From positions 1-19,782 of the forward strand of contig JANPJV010000084.1 in NCBI GenBank assembly GCA_031425695.1: a stretch of DNA of 19,782 bases, in the 5' to 3' direction. Origin of the DNA: JANPJV01 sp031425695 (GTDB taxonomy: Bacteria; Pseudomonadota; Gammaproteobacteria; Xanthomonadales; SZUA-5). The translations under genes and the position numbers were made by a program. The notes beneath the pieces are model-generated. The model saw only the letters and a program-made list of their open reading frames with translations. It was not told where the DNA came from and ran no database searches. Positions 14,659-19,782 of the stretch are shown piece after piece (within the stretch, counting starts at the first letter, position 1; each line of letters starts with the position of its first letter).

Positions 14659-15587
14659 TTTTTCGAGGGCAGCAGCACCCGGGCATGCCCGGCTATCGCC
14701 AGTATGAAGTCGACATTGCCTCCGCCGAATTGCCGTGCGGCGCGAGTTGGATCGCCAACGTGTTGCTCGAGCTCGGGCTGCCGATTTTCAATCCGTGGGG
14801 TGCCGACACCCGGGCTGAATGGCACTGCCTGGGATTGCGGCGCTTCCGCTACCGGCGTGCCGACGAAGGTTGGCGGCGCCTGCTGCCAGGCCTGCGCGAT
14901 CAGCGCCTGTTCGATTTGCGCGCGCGCCCGTTGCCGCGCGTGGGCCACCACTGGCCGCGGCAATATCGACCCTTGCCGGCCATCCTGGTCATCCGCGATC
15001 CCCGCGACGCGCTCTACTCGGCCTGGCGCCGCGAGCGCAAGCTCGGTGCAATTCCGGCCGAGCTCAGCTTCATCGACTTCATCAACGCGCCCTTCCGCCA
15101 TTGGCCCCTGAGCTGGGCGGGATACCTCGCGCTGCACACGGAAAGCTGGCTGCGGCAGGTCGGGTCGGGCGGCGGGCTGGTACTGCGCTTCGAGGACTTC
15201 AAGGCGCGGCCGCTGGAGCAAGCAGAGCGCGTGCTCGACTTCCTGCGCGTTCGCACTCGCCCGGGGCAGGTCGAACACGCCGTCGTGGCCTCCGACCACG
15301 CGCAGATACAGACCGCAGAAGCCGAACTGCTCGCCCGCGGCAGCGTTCCCAGTGCGCTGCTCGCCGGTGGTGCAGTGGATGAATGGCGAACGCATTTCGA
15401 TGCCGATGCGCATGCCGCACTACCACAGTGGATCTGGCCGGTTTTTGAGTCAATCGGCTACCAGCCGGAGCTCATCGGCGCAGAGTTGCCGCGGCCGGGA
15501 TTGGAGGTGCTGCCTGGGCTGCAAGAGCAGCTGGAACTGAAGCCGGGAGCACCGGCCGGGAGAATGCTGGCTGAGCTGCTGGCGTGA
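14655..15587 (+). CDS. Sulfotransferase-fold protein, candidate phosphoramidate transferase
   Basis: A 310-aa protein starting at a GTG that overlaps the kinase stop (GTGA). The 5'-phosphosulfate loop is PCGASWIANVLLELG (27-41): the Gly, Ser and Trp of PKSGTTW are kept, but the Lys is not. The 3'-phosphate motif VIRDPRDALYSAWRRE keeps R114 and S122, eight residues apart as in cytosolic sulfotransferases. HHWP (98-101) may supply the catalytic His of the KTHLP motif. A donor with a 3'-phosphate but a non-sulfate 5' group fits the product of the preceding kinase. A plain PAPS-dependent sulfotransferase remains the alternative. It is the last gene of the coupled operon. Confidence 0.8.
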   Translation: MIFRGQQHPGMPGYRQYEVDIASAELPCGASWIANVLLELGLPIFNPWGADTRAEWHCLGLRRFRYRRADEGWRRLLPGLRDQRLFDLRARPLPRVGHHWPRQYRPLPAILVIRDPRDALYSAWRRERKLGAIPAELSFIDFINAPFRHWPLSWAGYLALHTESWLRQVGSGGGLVLRFEDFKARPLEQAERVLDFLRVRTRPGQVEHAVVASDHAQIQTAEAELLARGSVPSALLAGGAVDEWRTHFDADAHAALPQWIWPVFESIGYQPELIGAELPRPGLEVLPGLQEQLELKPGAPAGRMLAELLA

Positions 15588-15595
15588 TCGCTTTT

Positions 15596-15685
15596 GTGGG
15601 AGCAGCCATGGCTGCGATTCTTCCTGCTCCGGCTTGTCTGGTCGTAAAGAACCGAGCAAAGCATCGCAGCCATGGCTGCTCCCAC
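15596..15685. repeat. REP-like inverted repeat with 23-bp perfect arms
   Basis: Arms 15596-15618 and 15663-15685 are perfect inverted copies containing GGGAGCAGCCATGGCTGC, and each arm is partly palindromic (GCAGCCATGGCTGC). The 44-nt centre shows weaker complementarity. It starts 9 bp after the transferase stop, so it likely ends or protects the operon transcript. Similar GTGGGAGC-type repeats are abundant in Xanthomonadales and Pseudomonas (from memory). Confidence 0.8.
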
Positions 15686-15705
15686 GAAGCGCGACGGCGG
15701 GCGGT

Positions 15706-15770
15706 GTCACGTAGCGCCTAATTCTCACGCGGCTCAACCCGTCGCCTCGCGGGCGCAACGTGACCTACGT
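15706..15770. repeat. Degenerate REP-like inverted repeat upstream of the halogenase
   Basis: GTCACGTAGCGCCT (15706-15719) pairs with GGGCGCAACGTGAC (15751-15764) at 12 of 14 positions. Read on the minus strand, the right side begins CGTAGGTCACGTTGC, which resembles the arm CGTAGGTCATGTTGC of the repeat at 17342-17432. It is probably a decayed copy of the same family. Confidence 0.5.
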
Positions 15771-15803
15771 ATGCTCGTTCGCAACAATCCCTTCGGATCG
15801 CCC

Positions 15804-17321
15804 ATGCCGGACACATCCCCTACCCCACTCCGCATCGTCGTCCTCGGCGGTGGCACGGCCGGCTGGATGGCGGCAAGCCTGTTGGCGAAGCGGCTGGGAG
15901 AACGGGTCGCGGTCAGCGTGCTGGAGTCTCCTGAGATTGGAATCATCGGTGTGGGCGAAGGCTCGACACCGCAGCTGAAAGCCTTTTTCGACACACTCGG
16001 CATCAGCGAATCGGATTGGATGCCGCGCTGCAACGCGACCTACAAGGTGGGCATTGGTTTTCATGGCTGGTCGCAGCGACCGGGGTTCGAACAGTACTTC
16101 CATCCGTTCCCGAACGAGGTCGACGAGCGCACTGCGCCGGCGTTGTATTTCAACAGCGTGATTCGCCGTCGCGGTGCCAATGTCGTCGCCCATCCGGATC
16201 ACTTCTTTCTGAGCTGCGAACTCGCGCGCCAGCGGCTGGCACCGCTGCCGGCCTACTCGTTTCCATTCCGCAGCTACTACGGCTATCACTTTGACGCGCA
16301 GCTGATCGGTCGCTACCTGCGCGAGCATTCGACCGCGCGCGGCGTGCGCCACATCGAAGGCACGGTCGGCGAGGTCGAACAGCACGAGGATGGTCGGATT
16401 CGCGCCTTGCTGACGCGCGACGGTCGCCGCATCGAGGGCGATTTCTTCATCGATTCGAGCGGCTTTCGCTCGCTGCTGCTGCAGGGCGCGCTGCAAGTTC
16501 CCTTCTGCCCATTCGCCGAGAACCTGTTCAACGATTCTGCGGTGGTAGTGCCGACGCCACATGGCGAGGGCGTGATCCAGCCGCAGACGACGTCGACTGC
16601 CTTGAGCTGCGGCTGGGCCTGGCGCATCCCGCTGACCAACCGGATCGGCAACGGCTACGTCTACAGTTCCCGGCACATCAGCAAGGAGGACGCCGAAGCG
16701 GAGTTGCGCGCGCACCTCGGCCTCCCGGCAGAGCATGAGCCGCTGCGGCATCTGTCGATGCGCGTCGGCCGCGTTGCACGGCCGTGGGAGCGGAACTGCC
16801 TCGCGGTGGGCCTGGCACAGGGCTTCATCGAACCGCTTGAAGCCACCGCGCTGCACATCGTGCAAGAAACGGTCGAAGGCTTCATCGAGGCGTTGGTCGC
16901 CGGCGACTTCGGCGACACCCATCAGGCGCGCTTCAACGAGAACATCAACCGGCGCTTCGAAGGCATCCGCGACTACATCGTCTGCCACTACAAGGTCAGC
17001 AGCCGCCACGACAGCGCGTACTGGCGCGAGTGCGCAGCGATGGAGAACTTGTCGGAATCACTGCGCTCGATCCTGCGACACTGGTATGACGGCCAGGACC
17101 TCGTTGCCGAAGTCCAGCGCCAGAACATCGAGCAGTACTACGCCGCGGCCTCGTGGCACTGCCTGCTGGGTGGCTACGGCGAATATCCCCGCCCCGACCA
17201 GCTCATCCCGCCGAGCGTCAAGGCGATGCGCTACGACATCCCGCGCATCGAGGATTTCATTGCGCGCTGCGCGCTGAATTTCAGGCCGCATGACGAGGTG
17301 CTGGGGGAGTTGCGGGGGTGA
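15804..17321 (+). CDS. Flavin-dependent tryptophan-halogenase family protein
   Basis: From the ATG at 15804 the protein has 505 aa, the usual family length. It has the FAD-binding motif VVLGGGTAGW (12-21), the halogenase signature WAWRIP (271-276, WxWxIP), K81 in NATYKVGIGF, which corresponds to the Lys that guides hypochlorous acid (K79 of PrnA), and E346 in EPLEATALH, equivalent to PrnA E346. All visible catalytic residues are present, so it looks active. The acceptor may be tryptophan or another aromatic and cannot be read from sequence. A flavin reductase is not adjacent. Earlier in-frame starts (15672, 15771) fall in or next to repeat sequence and are unlikely. It lies 216 bp after the phosphoramidate operon and may be independent of it. 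Confidence 0.88.
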   Translation: MPDTSPTPLRIVVLGGGTAGWMAASLLAKRLGERVAVSVLESPEIGIIGVGEGSTPQLKAFFDTLGISESDWMPRCNATYKVGIGFHGWSQRPGFEQYFHPFPNEVDERTAPALYFNSVIRRRGANVVAHPDHFFLSCELARQRLAPLPAYSFPFRSYYGYHFDAQLIGRYLREHSTARGVRHIEGTVGEVEQHEDGRIRALLTRDGRRIEGDFFIDSSGFRSLLLQGALQVPFCPFAENLFNDSAVVVPTPHGEGVIQPQTTSTALSCGWAWRIPLTNRIGNGYVYSSRHISKEDAEAELRAHLGLPAEHEPLRHLSMRVGRVARPWERNCLAVGLAQGFIEPLEATALHIVQETVEGFIEALVAGDFGDTHQARFNENINRRFEGIRDYIVCHYKVSSRHDSAYWRECAAMENLSESLRSILRHWYDGQDLVAEVQRQNIEQYYAAASWHCLLGGYGEYPRPDQLIPPSVKAMRYDIPRIEDFIARCALNFRPHDEVLGELRG

Positions 17322-17341
17322 GCGGTCGTAGCGGGCTTTTG

Positions 17342-17432
17342 GTAGGTCATGTTGCTCGCGCAGCGAGCTACTTGACGCACTTGGCCAGCGCCTCGCCGTC
17401 AAGTAGCCCGCTGCGCGGGCAACATGACCTAC
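17342..17432. repeat. Large REP-like inverted repeat at a convergent gene junction
   Basis: Arms 17342-17377 and 17397-17432 (36 bp each) are inverted copies with two differences. Each arm holds its own palindrome, GCTCGC-GCA-GCGAGC on the left and GCCCGC-TGC-GCGGGC on the right. The two differences fall at paired positions of that inner stem, so both inner hairpins stay perfect. It lies between the ends of the halogenase (17321) and DUF4139 (17467) genes and could terminate transcription from both sides. Confidence 0.85.
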
Positions 17433-17466
17433 GTCAATGCATGCGTAAATCGCGCACGCGCCTACC

Positions 17467-18957
17467 TCACCACGTGTACCTCACCGTGTAGCGCACCTTG
17501 GCCTCGCCATCGGCCGGGATCAGGACCTTGAAATCCATGGTCTGGGCGTCGCGCTTGTCGCCCTTGTGGGTGGTCTGGATCACCTCCCAGCCGGTCCAGC
17601 GGTACATGTAATCGCGCACCACGACTTCGGCCGCTTCCTGCTTGCGGTTACGCACGGAGATCTCGAAAGTCTCGTCGAGGCGCTTGTTGGCGGTGTCGAC
17701 CTGGAAGTCGATCTGGGTGCGCTCGCCGACGATGTCGAAGGCATTGCCGAGCTTGATGTTGAGGCTCTCGTTGCGGGGCGTGTGGCCGATCACATCTTCG
17801 CCGATGAACTCGAGCGAACCATCGGCGGATGCCTGGTTGACGCGCATGCGGCCGGCCGGCAGCGGCATGCCCATCTGGTTCTCGGCCTTGTTGACGAACT
17901 CCAGGAAGGCGCCGACCGTGCCTGTGTGGGTGGCGCCGAGCCCTTGATCGAGTTGCGGCGCGCTGCCCCACATCGGATAGCTGAACGGGCTCGCGGTGAA
18001 GATCAACCGCTTGGCGCAGCGCACGCCGACCGCGGCCGGAAACAGCTCGAGCTGCTTGGTCGAATTGTCGGGCAGGTCGCTGCGCCGGCCGAGCGTGTAC
18101 AGGTGGTACTCGAACAGTTGCGATTCGGCAAAGCCATCGGTCTCGGCGATCGATGCGGCCATGTCCATGCTCTTCATCATCATCGGGGCCGGTGCCGGTG
18201 CCGGCGCACGATTGACCTCGCCCGCGACCAGCTTGAGCTTGGCCTGCGGAAAGCTGCCGCCCGACTGGTTGACGATGGTCACCCACGCCGAAAGATCCAT
18301 CTTGCAGGCGCCACCAGTTTCGTCGAGCACGATGTTGTAGTCCGCCCACCAGGTCATGCCTTTGGTCTGGTACGCCACCTGCGCCTGCTGCTCACCGCCA
18401 GCGGCGCTCTCGGTGAGCCACACCAGGGTCGGACGTGTGATCAGGCCGCCTGGCAAGGACGGGAAGCGCACGCTGTCGTAGCGGTTGAGCGAGATCACCT
18501 CGCCTGAATCGGTCTGCATGAGAACTGCGCCCTGCGTGCCGAGCAGGATGCCTTCAAATTTCTGCACGGTGTCGCCGTCGACGCGCTCGACCAGGATGCG
18601 CTGACCGATGTAGCGATCCATGAGCTTCTCGGCGCTGACCAGATCAAACTGGAAATTCTGTTCGAGCACGCGGGTGCCGTCGGGATCCGACAGCGATGCG
18701 AAACTCACCGTGGTCGCATCGATCAACTTGGCAACATCGGTGAAGCGCACCTCGCCGCGGCCTTTCGGAATCTGCATCGCCCGCTTGTCGCGCACCAGCG
18801 CATAGCCGGGCAGCCCGATCGGGCCGAAATTGGCGAGCTGGGACACATCGATCTGCCCTGGCCGCGCCGAGCTGTAGACGGTCAGCGCGTAATCAGGGTC
18901 GGCAGCATTGGCGGTCGTCATGGCAAGGGCAGTCGTTAGGGCGGAGAGAGTGCGCAT
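17467..18957 (-). CDS. Exported DUF4139 domain protein
   Basis: A 496-aa protein with a signal peptide (MRTLSALTTALAMTTANA, cleavage near residue 18). The DUF4139 domain fills the C-terminal two thirds: LVWLTESAAGGEQQAQVAYQTKGMTWWADY, the strand SAWVTIVNQSGGSFPQAKLKLVAGEVNR, and the end TMDFKVLIPADGEAKVRYTVRYTW. A Pro/Ala and Met-rich linker lies near residues 250-268. The domain is beta-rich and widespread in Gram-negative bacteria. Its function is unknown to me; a periplasmic or surface location follows from the signal peptide. The ATG at 18957 has AGGA about 10 nt upstream. It is convergent with the halogenase gene and does not appear to belong to that system. Confidence 0.87.
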   Translation of the reverse strand: MRTLSALTTALAMTTANAADPDYALTVYSSARPGQIDVSQLANFGPIGLPGYALVRDKRAMQIPKGRGEVRFTDVAKLIDATTVSFASLSDPDGTRVLEQNFQFDLVSAEKLMDRYIGQRILVERVDGDTVQKFEGILLGTQGAVLMQTDSGEVISLNRYDSVRFPSLPGGLITRPTLVWLTESAAGGEQQAQVAYQTKGMTWWADYNIVLDETGGACKMDLSAWVTIVNQSGGSFPQAKLKLVAGEVNRAPAPAPAPMMMKSMDMAASIAETDGFAESQLFEYHLYTLGRRSDLPDNSTKQLELFPAAVGVRCAKRLIFTASPFSYPMWGSAPQLDQGLGATHTGTVGAFLEFVNKAENQMGMPLPAGRMRVNQASADGSLEFIGEDVIGHTPRNESLNIKLGNAFDIVGERTQIDFQVDTANKRLDETFEISVRNRKQEAAEVVVRDYMYRWTGWEVIQTTHKGDKRDAQTMDFKVLIPADGEAKVRYTVRYTW

Positions 18958-19041
18958 CGGTCGAGCATCCTGGGCGAGGCGGGAAGGCTTGTGAAGGCAT
19001 TAACGCATGGGCGGGCGTAATGGGGTTGAGAACGGGCTGCT

Positions 19042-19059
19042 TGCGCCGCATGCGGCGCA
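19042..19059. promoter_or_regulatory. Perfect 18-bp palindrome in a divergent intergenic region
   Basis: TGCGCCGCATGCGGCGCA is fully self-complementary. It lies between the divergent DUF4139 (18957, minus) and DUF4124-like (19230, plus) genes. Two copies of TGAGAACGGG (19027-19036 and 19098-19107) flank it 71 bp apart. It could be an operator or a hairpin; no promoter elements were identified. Confidence 0.3.
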
Positions 19060-19229
19060 CCAGTTCGAACGGGCGGCGGCTGCGCCGACGCACCGGGTGA
19101 GAACGGGTTGCTGCCGTGGGAGCGGCCCAGCCACCCATCAGAATTTTCCGACGCGTCTTTCCGAATCCAGCGTACGCGGAGCACCCAGCCGGATCGCAAT
19201 GCTGATCCATCTTCAAGCGGATCAGCCCC

Positions 19230-19712
19230 ATGCGCCTCATCCTCGTGCTGGCCTCCCTGCTATTTGCCGAACACGTTGCCGCCGCCGACCTCCTGGTCCA
19301 CGAATGCCGCGGCGCCAACGGCGAACGCGTCTTCAGTGACCGCGGCAGTTGTGCAGTTGCCGCATTGCGGACGTTGACCCTGCCGAACCCACCCGCAGCC
19401 GCCCCGGTCGCAAACGCCAAGCCGGAAAAAACCACGCGCTCCCGCGGCACGCGCGGCCCACGCCGCGCCCGCACCACCGAGCCCGAGTCTTATCTGTGCA
19501 CCTCGGCCAAGCTCAGCTGGTACCAGCACTCACCCTGCGGCGCCGCCGCTGGCTCCGACAAGAAGCACCAGCAGGTCCGACAGACGCGCGTCTCCCGCCG
19601 CCAGGCCTGCACTGAGATCGACCGCCCACGCTCGGTTTTACGCAACGGCAGCCGACGCGACGAACGCGCCAGCCCCTACGACAAGGTGATGGGGCGCGAT
19701 CCTTGCCGGTGA
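19230..19712 (+). CDS. Short exported basic protein, DUF4124-like N-terminus
   Basis: A 160-aa protein with signal peptide MRLILVLASLLFAEHVAAA. The early mature part (LLVHECRGANGERVFSDRGSC) has the DUF4124 layout of a Cys-bearing strand followed by GxxVFSD. An Arg/Pro/Ala-rich linker (about 55-85) leads to a second Cys-containing region (SYLCTSAKLSWYQHSPCG) and a basic C-terminus ending RDPCR. Five Cys follow the signal peptide in mostly spaced pairs, which suggests disulfides in the periplasm. Small proteins of this kind are common in Xanthomonadales and uncharacterised. GGAT upstream of the ATG at 19230 is a weak ribosome-binding site. Confidence 0.7.
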   Translation: MRLILVLASLLFAEHVAAADLLVHECRGANGERVFSDRGSCAVAALRTLTLPNPPAAAPVANAKPEKTTRSRGTRGPRRARTTEPESYLCTSAKLSWYQHSPCGAAAGSDKKHQQVRQTRVSRRQACTEIDRPRSVLRNGSRRDERASPYDKVMGRDPCR

Positions 19713-19737
19713 TGTGGAAGGTTGCAGGTTGTGTTTG

Positions 19738-19763
19738 GTGGGTCTGCGCTGCGCGCGGACGCT
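19738..19763 (+). repeat. REP-like element, single 26-bp arm
   Basis: This 26-mer starts GTGGGTC and ends CGGACGCT, exactly like the left arm at 12530-12555, and matches it at 18 of 26 positions. The differing centre still forms a stem (GTCTGCGC-TGC-GCGCGGAC with one G-T pair). It lies 26 nt after the stop of the preceding gene and may be one arm of a larger element cut off by the window end. Confidence 0.6.
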
Positions 19764-19782
19764 TTTGCTGGTCTTGGGCTGC

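Noticed and set aside
14200..15587. APS kinase plus sulfotransferase read as a sulfation module
   Set aside because: The APS-kinase lid motifs and the sulfotransferase 5'-loop Lys are missing, no ATP sulfurylase is present, and the coupled upstream genes match phosphoramidate enzymes. It stays as an alternative, not the main call.
15672..15803. 44-residue N-terminal extension of the halogenase
   Set aside because: It begins inside a REP arm and crosses a second repeat. The FAD motif sits at the normal distance from the ATG at 15804.
15596..17432. Repeats around the halogenase read as a CRISPR array or composite transposon
   Set aside because: There are no regularly spaced direct repeats, no transposase and no target duplication; the elements are REP-like palindromes.

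Overview
The window is GC-rich, densely coded DNA. Tight ATGA/GTGA overlaps, many REP-like palindromes, a YdeP-type molybdoenzyme, a receiver-PP2C/STAS pair and several short exported proteins suggest a gammaproteobacterium, probably of the Xanthomonadales (Rhodanobacteraceae-like). This placement rests on gene style and is an inference; no rRNA or marker gene is present.

Layout. Positions 1-1847 (minus strand) hold a partner-switching pair: a response regulator with a PP2C-type phosphatase output, then a STAS anti-sigma-factor antagonist. Positions 2139-2324 may encode a tiny membrane protein. Positions 2377-6024 (minus) carry a DUF1801 protein, FdhD and a YdeP-like molybdopterin oxidoreductase. 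A 209-bp MITE-like inverted repeat (6056-6264) separates these from a divergent unit with an APP1-type phosphatidate phosphatase and an LprI/DUF1311 protein. Positions 8012-8320 hold a decayed fragment that looks like a bacterial alpha-2-macroglobulin, followed by a small exported protein (8355-8792, minus) and about 600 bp without a recognisable gene.

The centrepiece is 9486-15587 on the plus strand, six tightly coupled genes. Ordinary annotation would call them a glutamine amidotransferase, a PEP-synthase-like protein, a methyltransferase, a nucleotidyltransferase, an adenylylsulfate kinase and a sulfotransferase. The set matches the enzymes that Campylobacter jejuni uses to make activated phosphoramidate for its capsule: L-glutamine kinase (Cj1418), CTP:phosphoglutamine cytidylyltransferase (Cj1416), gamma-glutamyl-CDP-amidate hydrolase (Cj1417) and CDP-amidate 3'-kinase (Cj1415). 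I infer a phosphoramidate (P-N bond) pathway. The final sulfotransferase-fold protein keeps the Arg and Ser that bind a donor 3'-phosphate but has lost the Lys of the 5'-phosphosulfate loop. It is therefore a good candidate for a transferase that uses the 3'-phosphorylated CDP-amidate as donor, a step not known to me for this fold.

Downstream lie a flavin-dependent tryptophan-halogenase-family gene (15804-17321) bracketed by palindromic repeats, a convergent exported DUF4139 protein (17467-18957, minus) and a short exported DUF4124-like protein (19230-19712). At least three REP-like families occur. One copy lies inside the 3' end of the glutamine-kinase gene, and copies of that family also lie at both window ends.
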